A DNA stretch of 64,000 nucleotides from Nitrincola sp048264025 (lineage in GTDB: Bacteria; Pseudomonadota; Gammaproteobacteria; Pseudomonadales; Balneatricaceae): the NCBI RefSeq assembly GCF_048264025.1, contig NZ_JBLXDN010000009.1, forward strand, positions 84,910 to 148,909, in the 5' to 3' direction. The position numbers and the translations under genes were made by a program. Positions within the stretch are counted from its first letter, which is position 1; each line of letters opens with the position of its first letter. Of the stretch, positions 1-9,632 are shown in pieces. The notes under the pieces were generated by a model. That model saw only the letters and a program-made list of their open reading frames with translations. It had not been told where the DNA came from and ran no database searches.

Positions 1-2
1 GT

Positions 3-1085
3 GGATTTGGGGTTAAAGCGGGCCTTCCGTTGTTGCACTTCTGGCTCCCACTGGCCCACCCAGTTGCGCCGACTCCCGCCAGTGCGGTACTCAGTGGCGC
101 CATGATTAAAGCCGGGTTATTTGCCTGGTTCAGCTTACTGCCGCTGGGTTATATGCAGGAGCCCACCTGGGGATTAATACTCATCCTTATCGGTTTGCTT
201 GCCGCCTTTGGTGCGGGCTTGATAGGTGTGATGCAAGCTTCACCTAAAGCCGTACTGGCCTATTCCAGCATCAGTCAGATGGGCATTATGACGCTGTCAC
301 TGGGTTGCCTGTTTATCCTACCCGACCTAACCGTCTTGCTGCTGCCTGTACTGGCGTTTTACGCTCTGCATCATGCCTTGACCAAAGGCGCGTTATTTTT
401 ATCGGTCAGCTTCAAGGATGCTTACCAGGGCATTCCGGTATTCTTGTTGGGTCTGGGGATGCTATTGCCAGCTCTGTCACTGATCGGGCTATTTGGCAGT
501 GGTGCTCAGGCCAAGTTACTGCTGAAAGCCCAGCTGTATCAGGATGGCCTACCCGGCTGGTTGATCACCAGCCTGACCCTGAGTGCATTGGCGACAACCG
601 CGTTGATGCTGCGTTTCTTATGGCTTCTCTGGCAACAGCGAAGCCATCAGCCGGAGACTGCCGACTGGCGCATGCAGCTGGGTTTTGCCGCTACGGTGTT
701 AACCAGTGCCCTGGCACCGCAACTGCTGGCCGGATCCCTGCAGATAACACCACTTTACCAACAGCCAGCCGCCTATATGGGGCTGCTATGGGTACCGGCT
801 ATCACGCTGGCAATGGCTTGGCTGATCAGTCGCAAAGGTCCCGCCTGGCGATTGCCGCAGGGTGACTTGGTGGTGCTGCTGGAGCGTGGAATAGTGGCGC
901 TATGGCAGAGGCTTAAGCAACTAAACCAAGTGCCGGTGCTACCCACTTGGCTACCAGGTATGGAATCACTGAAAACCCTCTACAACCTGCCGCTGCCCGA
1001 GCAATTGGCAAAAAGTCAGATCGCCTGGTTATTCGGTGTAGTGGTCGTCGTGGCAACACTGATTATGGCGGTGACACAGAGCTAG
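3..1085 (+). CDS. Proton-conducting membrane transporter subunit (NuoL/M, MrpD-like), 5' end missing
   Basis: The reading frame is open to the left edge, so only the C-terminal part (about 360 residues) is present. The first visible stretch, LKAG-like 'VKAGLPLLHFWLPLAHP' followed by 'PTPASAVLSGAMIKAG', is the conserved Lys/His-rich proton channel signature of the Proton_antipo_M family (complex I NuoL/M/N, Mrp antiporters, group 4 hydrogenases). 'AYSSISQMG' is the next conserved helix. About ten hydrophobic helices follow and the tail ends in a single transmembrane segment. The family moves H+ or Na+ through the inner membrane. Which complex it belongs to depends on genes upstream of the window. 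It converges on the alcohol dehydrogenase with a 44-bp gap. Confidence 0.8.
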   Translation, partial: GFGVKAGLPLLHFWLPLAHPVAPTPASAVLSGAMIKAGLFAWFSLLPLGYMQEPTWGLILILIGLLAAFGAGLIGVMQASPKAVLAYSSISQMGIMTLSLGCLFILPDLTVLLLPVLAFYALHHALTKGALFLSVSFKDAYQGIPVFLLGLGMLLPALSLIGLFGSGAQAKLLLKAQLYQDGLPGWLITSLTLSALATTALMLRFLWLLWQQRSHQPETADWRMQLGFAATVLTSALAPQLLAGSLQITPLYQQPAAYMGLLWVPAITLAMAWLISRKGPAWRLPQGDLVVLLERGIVALWQRLKQLNQVPVLPTWLPGMESLKTLYNLPLPEQLAKSQIAWLFGVVVVVATLIMAVTQS

Positions 1086-1129
1086 GAGGCAGACCGGAAT
1101 CCAGCCCGCCACCTTATCCTAAACTGGCT

Positions 1130-2209
1130 TCAACTGGCCTGAATCGCCACTTTCAACACCCCATCTCGCTGGTGTGAAAACAGATCATAGGCTTCAGTGA
1201 TATTTTCCAGCTTATAGCGATGGGTCACCATGGGTCCAAGATCCACACGCCCGGATGCAATCACATCCATCAGACGCCGCATGCGCTCCTTACCACCTGG
1301 GCAGAGGGACGTGATGATCTTGTGATCACCCAGCCCGGCACAAAAGGCATCCAGTGGAATCGACAGATCACTGGAATAGACCCCCAGGCTGGACAGCGTG
1401 CCGCCCGGTTTAAGTACCCGCAAAGCCGCTTCAAAGGTTGACTGCAACCCCAGGGCTTCAATGGAGGCATCCACACCCCGGCCATTGGTCAGCTTAAGGA
1501 TTTCTGACACCACATCGACTTTACGAAAATCCAGGGTAATATCCGCGCCCATTTGCCGGGCGATAGCCAGACGTTCATCTATGCCATCTACAACAATAAT
1601 ACGACTGGCTCCACGCAGTTTTGCACCAGCGGTGGCACACAAGCCGATAGGTCCCTGGGCGAATATCGCTACAGTGTCACCAATACGTATGTTGGCCGCT
1701 TCAGCTCCGGCAAAGCCAGTTGACATGATATCCGGGCACATCAGCACCTGTTCATCGGTCAGTCCATCCGGCACAGGTGACAGATTGGCCTGCGCATCCG
1801 GCACCAACAGGTATTCAGCTTGCGCACCGTCAAGGGTGTTACCGAAGCGCCAGCCGCCCATGGGTTTGTATCCATGGGCATGACTGCCGCCATCCTGTGA
1901 CGAACAACCATCCTGACAGGCATAGGAGGTAAAGCTCGGACAGATAGCGCCCGCTATCACCCGCTGCCCCTCCTGATACCCCTGTACATTTGCACCCAGC
2001 TTTTCTATTACCCCCACCGGTTCGTGCCCGATAGTCAGGCCCTTGGCAACCGGATACTCGCCTTTAAGAATATGTATATCCGTACCGCAAATAGTCGTTG
2101 TGGTCACCCTCATCAGCGCATCATTCGGGCCTATCTCCGGTACCGGTTTATCATCTATTTCAATGCGACCGGGTTCAACGAACACAGCCGCTTTCATCAT
2201 CATCGCCAT
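1130..2209 (-). CDS. Zinc-dependent alcohol dehydrogenase (medium-chain, secondary-alcohol type)
   Basis: 359 residues, the usual length of the medium-chain dehydrogenase family, which oxidises alcohols with NAD(P)+. Catalytic zinc ligands are visible at C41 ('CGTDIH') and H62-E63 ('GHEPVG'). The Rossmann part carries 'FAQGPIGLCA'. The structural-zinc four-Cys lobe is not in its canonical spacing, which resembles secondary alcohol dehydrogenases ('CGTDIHILKGEYPV' start) rather than horse-liver-type enzymes. The start is supported by AAGGAG at 2218-2223, eight bases upstream of ATG. It is divergent from the MoxR gene across 175 bp. Substrate cannot be told from sequence. Confidence 0.85.
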   Translation of the reverse strand: MAMMMKAAVFVEPGRIEIDDKPVPEIGPNDALMRVTTTTICGTDIHILKGEYPVAKGLTIGHEPVGVIEKLGANVQGYQEGQRVIAGAICPSFTSYACQDGCSSQDGGSHAHGYKPMGGWRFGNTLDGAQAEYLLVPDAQANLSPVPDGLTDEQVLMCPDIMSTGFAGAEAANIRIGDTVAIFAQGPIGLCATAGAKLRGASRIIVVDGIDERLAIARQMGADITLDFRKVDVVSEILKLTNGRGVDASIEALGLQSTFEAALRVLKPGGTLSSLGVYSSDLSIPLDAFCAGLGDHKIITSLCPGGKERMRRLMDVIASGRVDLGPMVTHRYKLENITEAYDLFSHQRDGVLKVAIQAS

Positions 2210-2384
2210 CTCTGTATCTCCTTAAATTTAGCAATCCTTTTTATAAGGTTTTTATTAATCACCTTAACTGTAGATCATGGCCATCAACTCTGCCATGCAG
2301 CCGCAGCGAACAGTGTTTGAGCCGCAACCACACACGCAGTACACTGGTTGTTCGAGTTGATGGATCTGAATGGAAGACACACGA

Positions 2385-3230
2385 ATGCAATTCAAAGGCA
2401 CCGAACGCTACGTCGCAACAAACGAACTGCAGATAGCGGTGAATGCCGCCCTTACACTACAGCGGCCACTGCTGATCAAGGGTGAGCCGGGCACAGGTAA
2501 AACCCTGCTGGCTGAAGAAGTGGCAGCGGCGCTGGATATGCCGCTCTACACCTGGCATGTTAAATCCACCACCAAGGCACAGCAGGGGCTGTACGAATAC
2601 GATGCGGTGTCACGTCTGCGTGATTCACAGCTGGGCCATGACAAGGTGCACGACATCAGCAACTACATAGTCCCCGGTAAACTCTGGGAGGCCTTTACCT
2701 GCGATCAGCCTGCCGTGTTACTGATTGATGAAGTGGACAAGGCCGACATTGAATTCCCCAATGACCTGCTGCTGGAACTCGATCGCATGGAGTTCTATGT
2801 CTATGAAACCCAGCAGCAGATCAAAGCGACTCACCGTCCGTTGGTGATCATCACCTCGAATAATGAAAAAGAGCTGCCGGATGCATTTCTGCGGCGCTGC
2901 TTTTTTCACTATATCCGCTTTCCTGACCAGGACACCATGCGCCAGATTATCGAGGTGCACTTCCCTTCCATTCAGAAACAGCTGGTAGAGAAAGCCCTGG
3001 AAGTCTTTTATGACCTGCGGGATATTAGCGGATTAAAGAAAAAACCCAGCACCTCCGAACTGGTTGACTGGCTCAAGCTACTCATGGCCGACAACCTGGC
3101 ACGTGAGGTCTTGCTGGAACAGGATAGCGCATCAGCGGTTCCGCCGCTTTGCGGAGCCTTGATCAAAAACGAACAGGATGCCGGACTGCTAGAGCGCCTG
3201 GCCTTTATGATTCGGCGCCAGCAGCGCTGA
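2385..3230 (+). CDS. MoxR-family AAA+ ATPase
   Basis: About 281 residues. Walker A GEPGTGKT lies at residues 33-40, Walker B LLIDEVDKA at 112-120, sensor 1 near TSNN (157-160) and arginines at 170-171. MoxR ATPases act as chaperones that insert cofactors or activate complexes together with a von Willebrand A protein, which is the next gene, 18 bp downstream. I chose the ATG at 2385 because GGAAG at 2372-2376 lies at the right distance. An in-frame ATG at 2370 would add five residues and has no clear ribosome site. The target complex is unknown: no CO dehydrogenase, NO reductase or methanol dehydrogenase gene is adjacent. Confidence 0.88.
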   Translation: MQFKGTERYVATNELQIAVNAALTLQRPLLIKGEPGTGKTLLAEEVAAALDMPLYTWHVKSTTKAQQGLYEYDAVSRLRDSQLGHDKVHDISNYIVPGKLWEAFTCDQPAVLLIDEVDKADIEFPNDLLLELDRMEFYVYETQQQIKATHRPLVIITSNNEKELPDAFLRRCFFHYIRFPDQDTMRQIIEVHFPSIQKQLVEKALEVFYDLRDISGLKKKPSTSELVDWLKLLMADNLAREVLLEQDSASAVPPLCGALIKNEQDAGLLERLAFMIRRQQR

Positions 3231-3248
3231 TCAGCCTAAGGAAACACC

Positions 3249-4427
3249 ATGCTGATCGATTTTTTTCAAGCGGTACGCACTGCAAAAATTCCGGTAACAC
3301 CCCGGGAGCTGCTGGACCTGATTCGTGCCCTGGAGGCCGATCTGGCCTTTGCCGATCTGGATGGTTTTTATCTGCTGGCACGCACCTGCCTGGTCAAGGA
3401 TGAAAAGTACTATGATCGCTTTGATCTGGCCTTCTCCAGTTACTTCAAGGGCATCGGCGAGTTAGAGACCACAGTGGAACAACTGATCCCGGATGACTGG
3501 CTGCGTCAGACCTTCGAGCGCTACCTGAGCGAAGCCGACAAGGCTGAGCTGCAAAGCCTTGGCAGCCTGGACAAACTGTTGGAGACCCTGAAACAGCGTC
3601 TGGAAGAACAGCAGGGACGGCATGCTGGTGGTAATAAATGGGTCGGCACCGGCGGCACCTCCCCTTTCGGTCATGGGGGGTACAACCCTGAAGGCATTCG
3701 CATCGGGGGTAAATCGACCCACCGTCGTGGAGTTAAGGTCTGGGAAAAGCGTGAGTTTCGCAATCTGGATGACCAGCAGAATCTGGAAAACCGCAATATT
3801 CAGGTGGCACTGAAGCGTCTGCGCAAATTTGCCCGCACCGGGGCTGAAGAAGAGCTGGACCTTGAAAGCACCATTCACGCCACCGCCAGAAATGCCGGGC
3901 ATCTGGATCTGAAAATGGTGCGGCAAAAGCACAATGCGGTGAAAGTCCTGCTGTTTCTCGATATCGGTGGCTCCATGGATGACCATATCACCATGATTGA
4001 AGCGCTGTTCAGTGCCTGTCGTAGCGAGTTTAAACACCTGGAACACTTCTATTTCCATAACTGCCTGTACGAATCCGTATGGAAAGATAACCGGCGACGC
4101 TTCAATGAACGCACAGCGACGCAGGATCTGCTGCATAAATACGCTCAGGACTACAAGGTGATTTTCGTTGGTGATGCCTCCATGTCACCTTATGAGATCG
4201 CTGTCCCTGGCGGCAGTGTTGAACATATGAACGCCGAAGCGGGAAAAACCTGGATGCAGCGCGTCACTGACACCTGGCCTGGTCTGATCTGGCTCAACCC
4301 CGTGCCCCAAGATTACTGGCCCTACACCCAGTCGATTGGCATGATGCAGCAACTGGTGCAACAGCGCATGTTTCCGATGACGCTGGAAGGCCTTGATGCG
4401 GCCATGAGACATCTAAGTAAAACATGA
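3249..4427 (+). CDS. VWA domain protein, CoxE-like partner of MoxR
   Basis: 392 residues. The C-terminal half is a von Willebrand factor A fold with the metal-ion-dependent adhesion motif DIGGSMDD starting at residue 238 and a later 'VGDASMSPYE' acidic strand. The N-terminal half is helical and charged, with a Gly/Thr-rich link around residues 127-157. In the MoxR/VWA pairs studied, the VWA protein presents the client to the ATPase. Tight spacing to the upstream ATPase gene indicates one operon. No signal peptide or membrane segment is visible, so it is probably cytoplasmic. Confidence 0.85.
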   Translation: MLIDFFQAVRTAKIPVTPRELLDLIRALEADLAFADLDGFYLLARTCLVKDEKYYDRFDLAFSSYFKGIGELETTVEQLIPDDWLRQTFERYLSEADKAELQSLGSLDKLLETLKQRLEEQQGRHAGGNKWVGTGGTSPFGHGGYNPEGIRIGGKSTHRRGVKVWEKREFRNLDDQQNLENRNIQVALKRLRKFARTGAEEELDLESTIHATARNAGHLDLKMVRQKHNAVKVLLFLDIGGSMDDHITMIEALFSACRSEFKHLEHFYFHNCLYESVWKDNRRRFNERTATQDLLHKYAQDYKVIFVGDASMSPYEIAVPGGSVEHMNAEAGKTWMQRVTDTWPGLIWLNPVPQDYWPYTQSIGMMQQLVQQRMFPMTLEGLDAAMRHLSKT

Positions 4428-4520
4428 TCCTGGGCAACCAGGTATGTAATCAGAGTTGCAGTTAAGCGGCAAGCATTCTAGAGTTAGGTCTTTGATAAAC
4501 CTTAGGGAAGCGGTTGAGCT

Positions 4521-7265
4521 ATGTATGATACATGGTTGGTCATGGCAGTGGTGTTCTTTCTATTAATGCTCTCCAGCATAGTGTTGAGTTGGACTAACTT
4601 CTTCACCCTGAAAAAACTCCAGCGAACGTTAGCTGAACTGCAGCACCAGCGTCCACCTGAACATACCAGCCACGTTCAACAACCGGCTAGACCACAGACC
4701 AGCCAGACTGACACACAAGCGGATCTAGCCACTCAGCTTAGTGCCAAGATGGCGGCAAGCCAGATCGCCACCCCTGAACCCCCTGCGACAGCTACTGAAC
4801 CGGATGCTGACTTCGATACAGCCGCCCCTGAAACCAGATCCGTAGAATCCGTAGAGTCTGAAACACCAACAACAGATCCTTGGGGCGCTAGCCCTGCAAA
4901 TCCCAAGCCACAAACACAGGTTAAACCGGCAGAAGACGCAACCCCGGCAGGTCAGTCTTCGCTCAAAGCCAACTGGATGGTCTGGCTGGGCGGGTTATGC
5001 GTCGGCTTATCCGGCATTTTCCTTGCCCGTTATTCAATGGAGCAAGGCTTGCTGGGGCCACAAGCAAGGATTCTGCTCGGCATTCTGCTGGGGCTGGGAT
5101 TACTGGTTGCCGCCGAATGGTTCAGACGTAAAACCAACACCGCTTATACCGCTGTTGCCGCACTGGCAGGGGGAGCCAGCATAGTGCTCTACAGCGTCAT
5201 TCTATCGGCACTGCACCTTTATCAACTCTGGCCACCGATGCTGGTATTTGCCCTGCTGGCTTTGGTCTCTCTGGGCAGTATGCTACTGGCTGTGTGGCAT
5301 GGTCCGGTGCTGGCGCTGATCGGCATCACCGGTGCCTATCTGGTTCCCCTGATGCTGGGCGGCAGTGGCAGTGATCTGTTACCTGTGCTGATCTATGTGT
5401 TGATTATTACCGGATCGTCACTGTTTCTACAGCGCTATGTACAGAGAAGCTGGCTATTTGTACTCACACTGGCAGGTACACTGAGCTGGTGGTGGCTACT
5501 GCAACTCAGTGGCCGCTCACTGGAATGGACGGGGCTCTATCTGACCTTGAGTGCCTATCTGTTTCTTAGTATTCCTACGCTCAACTTCCGCCTGATGCAG
5601 CCCACTGCGGATCAACCCCGACGCCGTTCAATCAAAGCCTTCTTGCGTTTTGATAGCGCCTCACAGCAACACCTGTTCATCGGCTTAGTATTGATCACCC
5701 TGGCACAAGCGATCAATATTGCCCTGCGCCCTGATTGGCATTCGGCGCTGTGGTACTGGACACCGCTGCTGCTGTTACTGCTGTTCGCCAGCCGCTTCAA
5801 CGAAAGCCTGAAGCTCCTGCCTTGGAGCAGTGCCCTACTGCTATTCTCCAGCCTGGTTATCGCCCACTTGCATACCGACTGGCAATTCGGGTTGGTCTTC
5901 AGGCCGCTGCTGCCACAACAACAACTGCAATTATTGCAGCTACTGTTACTCTGGACACTGGCCTATGGTGCACAGGCCTTCTGGCAACTGCGCAGCCACT
6001 GCCGTTACCCGGCACTGGTGCTATCCTTAGGGGTACTCACGCCGCTGATTGCGCTGGCACTGGCCTGGCAACTAGCCGGTAACCTGCTACAAGACTGGTT
6101 CTGGAGCGCCGCATCACTCTTGTGTGGCCTTGCCTATATTGGCCGCGCACAGTTGCGGGCAAAACAGGATCGCAGCCGCAGCTGGCTGATCTTTGCCGGT
6201 CATCTGGGTTATTCCCTCGCGGCGGTAATACTGCTGGAACCAGCCACCCTGACGCTGGCACTGGCGGCGCAGGTAGTTTCGCTGGCCTGGCTGCACCAGC
6301 AACATCCCGATCCGTTGCTCAGTGGCGTAATGAAAGCCTTAATCATGTTGATACTGGCCCGTCTGACACTGCAACCCTGGGTGCTGCAGCAGTATGATAC
6401 CTCTCTGCTCAGCTATGGCGGCTGCCTGGCACTGGTGCTGATTGCCAGCCGAATCAACCGTCAGGACATACTGTCACGCTGGCTTGAAGGTGCCAGCCTG
6501 CATCTGCTGGTACTTTTCCTGGCAATGCTGCTACGCTACTGGCTGCATGATGGCGCACTCTTTATACACCACTACAGCTTCACCGAAGCGACTTTCAACA
6601 CCCTGATCTGGGGATCGATCGGACTGGTGTATTATTACCGCAGTGCGCTGGCTGAGAATACTCACGCACTCTGTCTGTTCGCTTCGCGCCTGCTGCTGTT
6701 AGCCGCCGTACTCAACTACCTGGTACTCCTCACTTCGCTCAACCCAGCGTTCAACCCACGAATCGATTTGAGCAGCACACCTATATTTAACGGTCTGCTG
6801 CTAGCCTATGGCGCTCCAATACTGATCTTTGTACTGGCAGCTCGCTGGTATCTACAGGAATACCGCACCGGCTTTTGGGGGCTCGCTGGTATCGGCAGCT
6901 GGATTTTTATCACCCTGGAGGTCCGTCATCTCTGGCAAGGCAGCTTGTCTACTGATCTACCGATGCAAAGTGGCGAGCTTTACAGCTATTCACTGGTCTG
7001 GTTACTCATGGCGGCCAGCGCCATTCTGATAGGCTCACTACGCCAATGGATGCACCTGTATCAGGCAGGCATGCTGCTGTTACTGATCACTATCGCCAAA
7101 ATTTTCCTGATCGACATGTCCGACCTAATTGGCCTGCTGCGCGTTGCCTCGTTCATGGGACTGGGACTGTGCTTACTGGGATTGGCGTTTGTACATCAGT
7201 GGATGAGTCTCCGCCGATCGGCTGTCAGCGAGCTTTCGGAAGCATCCACACCGACAAACCGGTAA
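4521..7265 (+). CDS. Large polytopic membrane protein, DUF2339 family
   Basis: 914 residues: an N-terminal transmembrane helix (about residues 5-25), a Gln/Pro/Thr/Ala-rich low-complexity linker (about 40-145), then more than twenty hydrophobic helices up to a short polar tail. This is the layout of the DUF2339 family of predicted inner-membrane proteins, for which no biochemical role is established to my knowledge. It follows the VWA gene by 93 bp and has AGGGAAG at the ribosome site. It could be co-transcribed with moxR/vwa, but a shared role is only a guess. Confidence 0.75.
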   Translation: MYDTWLVMAVVFFLLMLSSIVLSWTNFFTLKKLQRTLAELQHQRPPEHTSHVQQPARPQTSQTDTQADLATQLSAKMAASQIATPEPPATATEPDADFDTAAPETRSVESVESETPTTDPWGASPANPKPQTQVKPAEDATPAGQSSLKANWMVWLGGLCVGLSGIFLARYSMEQGLLGPQARILLGILLGLGLLVAAEWFRRKTNTAYTAVAALAGGASIVLYSVILSALHLYQLWPPMLVFALLALVSLGSMLLAVWHGPVLALIGITGAYLVPLMLGGSGSDLLPVLIYVLIITGSSLFLQRYVQRSWLFVLTLAGTLSWWWLLQLSGRSLEWTGLYLTLSAYLFLSIPTLNFRLMQPTADQPRRRSIKAFLRFDSASQQHLFIGLVLITLAQAINIALRPDWHSALWYWTPLLLLLLFASRFNESLKLLPWSSALLLFSSLVIAHLHTDWQFGLVFRPLLPQQQLQLLQLLLLWTLAYGAQAFWQLRSHCRYPALVLSLGVLTPLIALALAWQLAGNLLQDWFWSAASLLCGLAYIGRAQLRAKQDRSRSWLIFAGHLGYSLAAVILLEPATLTLALAAQVVSLAWLHQQHPDPLLSGVMKALIMLILARLTLQPWVLQQYDTSLLSYGGCLALVLIASRINRQDILSRWLEGASLHLLVLFLAMLLRYWLHDGALFIHHYSFTEATFNTLIWGSIGLVYYYRSALAENTHALCLFASRLLLLAAVLNYLVLLTSLNPAFNPRIDLSSTPIFNGLLLAYGAPILIFVLAARWYLQEYRTGFWGLAGIGSWIFITLEVRHLWQGSLSTDLPMQSGELYSYSLVWLLMAASAILIGSLRQWMHLYQAGMLLLLITIAKIFLIDMSDLIGLLRVASFMGLGLCLLGLAFVHQWMSLRRSAVSELSEASTPTNR

Positions 7266-7440
7266 AAATAAACCACCGCAGATTGCGCAAGTTCTGACAA
7301 GAACACAGCAAGATCTGACAGCTATTTTCTGGCTGATTGATGTAGATTATTGGAGTCAATGCCGAGGATGAAAACCCGTTACTGAACAACGAAGATGCAT
7401 AGACTCAATGGTCTTCGGGTTAGCCAGTAGGAGATAGATC

Positions 7441-8607
7441 ATGACCAGCTTGGAGTCTTCACACGAGGCTAATCATCAATTCGTTATCCAGACCCTGGTA
7501 CTATTACTGGGCGTAAGCGTGGTTGGCTCTAATGCTTTTCTAATGAGCCCGGTGATGCATGACATCAGCTCCAGCCTAAGCTCAAGCGTTGGTCAAACTG
7601 CACGGGCTGTAGCTGCATATGGAGGTGCACTGGCCTTAACCGGACTATTTCTTACTGGGTATGTGCAAAGATTTGGGTATAAGACAGCTCTCATGGTATC
7701 TGGAGCGGTGCTAACCCTAGGCATTTTATCTACAGGCCTGGCGGTGAGCTGGCAAATGCTATTAGCGAGTCAGGCCGTAGCTGGTTTAGCTGCGGGAATA
7801 ATGCTACCGACGCTCTACTCTATGACAGCGGTAGTCGCACCTAAAGGAAAAGAGTCTGCCACCTTAGGAAAGGTCATAACGGGTTGGTCTTTAGCCATGG
7901 TCGCGGGGGTGCCATTGAGTGCATTCATCGCCGACTTGCTATCATGGCGCTATGCTTATTTCTTAGTTGGTGGATTGAGTCTGGCCGCCACCCTGGGTTT
8001 TTTGTGGTTACCCAACGCTGAGACTGGCAACAGAACAGAACCAACGTCATTACGCTCTGCACTCAAGATACCCGCCTCCCTACCGACCTATCTGATCTGT
8101 TTCCTTTACATGGTCAGCTTCTATGGCGTTTTCACCTTTTTGGGAAGCCATGTTCAATTGACGTTACATTACTCCACCTCTTTTTCCGGCCTAACAGTGC
8201 TGGCTTATGGCATAGGCTTCGGAGTGGCAGGACTGACTGGGAAGCGACTGGATGAACACACGCCGCAAAAACTCATTAAACCCACCCTTTTCAGCCTGGC
8301 ACTGGTTTACCTGTCTTTTGTTGTTCTCGCAACGAACTACTGGTTGTTACTTGCCGGGTGCCTAATTTGGGGCTTTGCCAACCAACTCGGACTTAACTGC
8401 CTGGTATCAATTCTAACCCAGCTTGATCAAAACCAGAGAGTGCGGTTGATGGGAATCTACAGTGCCGTAGCCTATGGCGGCACTATGGTAGCCGGTATCA
8501 CCTTCGGGCTGATGTATGATATTGGGTCTTTTAACACCTTATTAATTGCGGCATCCGCTTTGTGTCTCGCATCTTTTTTAATTAGCACGAGCGCATATAA
8601 ACACTGA
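7441..8607 (+). CDS. MFS transporter (DHA1-type, 12 helices)
   Basis: 388 residues, nearly all hydrophobic, with the pattern of twelve helices. The first helix follows 'VIQTLVLLLGVSVVGSNAF' and helix 4-5 region contains 'LASQAVAGLAAGIMLPTL', typical of the drug/sugar efflux DHA1 branch of the major facilitator superfamily. It has a good ribosome site (TAGGAG, 7432 region). The AraC-type regulator gene lies 104 bp downstream on the same strand, so it may control this exporter. Substrate unknown. Confidence 0.82.
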   Translation: MTSLESSHEANHQFVIQTLVLLLGVSVVGSNAFLMSPVMHDISSSLSSSVGQTARAVAAYGGALALTGLFLTGYVQRFGYKTALMVSGAVLTLGILSTGLAVSWQMLLASQAVAGLAAGIMLPTLYSMTAVVAPKGKESATLGKVITGWSLAMVAGVPLSAFIADLLSWRYAYFLVGGLSLAATLGFLWLPNAETGNRTEPTSLRSALKIPASLPTYLICFLYMVSFYGVFTFLGSHVQLTLHYSTSFSGLTVLAYGIGFGVAGLTGKRLDEHTPQKLIKPTLFSLALVYLSFVVLATNYWLLLAGCLIWGFANQLGLNCLVSILTQLDQNQRVRLMGIYSAVAYGGTMVAGITFGLMYDIGSFNTLLIAASALCLASFLISTSAYKH

Positions 8608-8623
8608 TTTTTATTATTAATTC

Positions 8624-8681
8624 ATGCTAATTGGGTTAACTGGCCAACTTGTGTTTGTGCTACATCCTATTTATGCTAATT
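8624..8681. promoter_or_regulatory. Direct repeat ATGCTAATT, possible regulator binding site
   Basis: The nonamer ATGCTAATT occurs at 8624-8632 and again at 8673-8681, 49 bp apart, in the 104-bp gap in front of the AraC-type gene. Paired direct repeats are the usual layout of AraC-family operators. The region is AT-rich, so chance is a real alternative. Confidence 0.25.
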
Positions 8682-8711
8682 TGCTATTAAGGCAGCAATT
8701 AAGGCTAGGCA

Positions 8712-9632
8712 ATGGCTTCAACCAGCACGGAGTTAATACAGGGTTATGGCTATACACGCTATATTCCAGGCGAACTGCTTTTAAGCACCAGTGATTTGTG
8801 TCTGGATGGCTGTTTTATTGGTTGGCATACGCAATCTAATCAGCCTATTGAGAGTGATCGTCCCGCTACCACAGATCATCAGTTTGTATTATATGAATCT
8901 GCAGAAGAGCAGGGTCAATATCAGTATAACCAAGGCTTATGGAGAAAATACACCAAGCGAACCAATGATTGGTATATCGCACCCGCGAATGAAAACAGTA
9001 TCAACTGGCGCTCAGTTACTACACACACTACTAAGACTCCATCGATTTTTCGAATCCATATCACTCCGAAAAAGTTGCAATCTAAAGCTCTGGAAGTTTT
9101 TTCTATTAACACTTCATCCATAGCATTAGATCATAGAATGAATATTCAGGATTCATTTATGGCTGGTTTAGCCGGTGAACTTAAGAGTGAATTAAAAAAT
9201 CCCTGTAATTCATCGCACTTGTATATAGAGCAATTAATCGAAACCTTCTCTGCATACATTCTAAAACGTTATTGTAAATTCAATACTGAAGCTATAAATC
9301 GATTGCCGATGTTGAGCTTGAAACGCAAGCACGACCTGATTGACTATATACATGATAATATTGGTAACGAACTTGCACTGGCAGAGCTGGCTGGTTTGGC
9401 CTGCTTGAGCAAGTATCATTTCGCCAGGGCATTCAAGGAGACCTTCCGAACCACGCCTCATAGCTATGTATTGAAATGCAGGATAGAACAGGCCTCCAGT
9501 CTTCTGAAAAACACTGATCTTCCTATCTCCATCATTGCTGAGCAGTGTGGATTTAGCAGTGCATCCCGATTTTCAAAGGTGTTTTCTAACCTGCAAGGGA
9601 TAAGCCCAAATCAATATCGGCTAAAGGATTAA
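8712..9632 (+). CDS. AraC-family transcriptional regulator
   Basis: 306 residues. The C-terminal 100 residues hold the double helix-turn-helix of the AraC/XylS family: 'LAELAGLACLSKYHFARAF' and the second helix pair 'ISIIAEQCGFSSASRFSKVF', ending 'GISPNQYR'. The N-terminal 190 residues are a ligand or dimerisation domain that I do not recognise. The gene is clearly richer in A+T than the neighbours, which suggests horizontal acquisition. It is 3' to an MFS exporter gene on the same strand and its last bases overlap the stop of the convergent rhodanese gene. Confidence 0.88.
   Translation: MASTSTELIQGYGYTRYIPGELLLSTSDLCLDGCFIGWHTQSNQPIESDRPATTDHQFVLYESAEEQGQYQYNQGLWRKYTKRTNDWYIAPANENSINWRSVTTHTTKTPSIFRIHITPKKLQSKALEVFSINTSSIALDHRMNIQDSFMAGLAGELKSELKNPCNSSHLYIEQLIETFSAYILKRYCKFNTEAINRLPMLSLKRKHDLIDYIHDNIGNELALAELAGLACLSKYHFARAFKETFRTTPHSYVLKCRIEQASSLLKNTDLPISIIAEQCGFSSASRFSKVFSNLQGISPNQYRLKD

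Noticed and set aside
3960..3980. VWA metal site reads DIGGS instead of DxSxS, possible loss of metal binding
   Set aside because: As far as I recall this form is usual for the CoxE-like branch, and the rest of the motif is kept, so it is not a defect.
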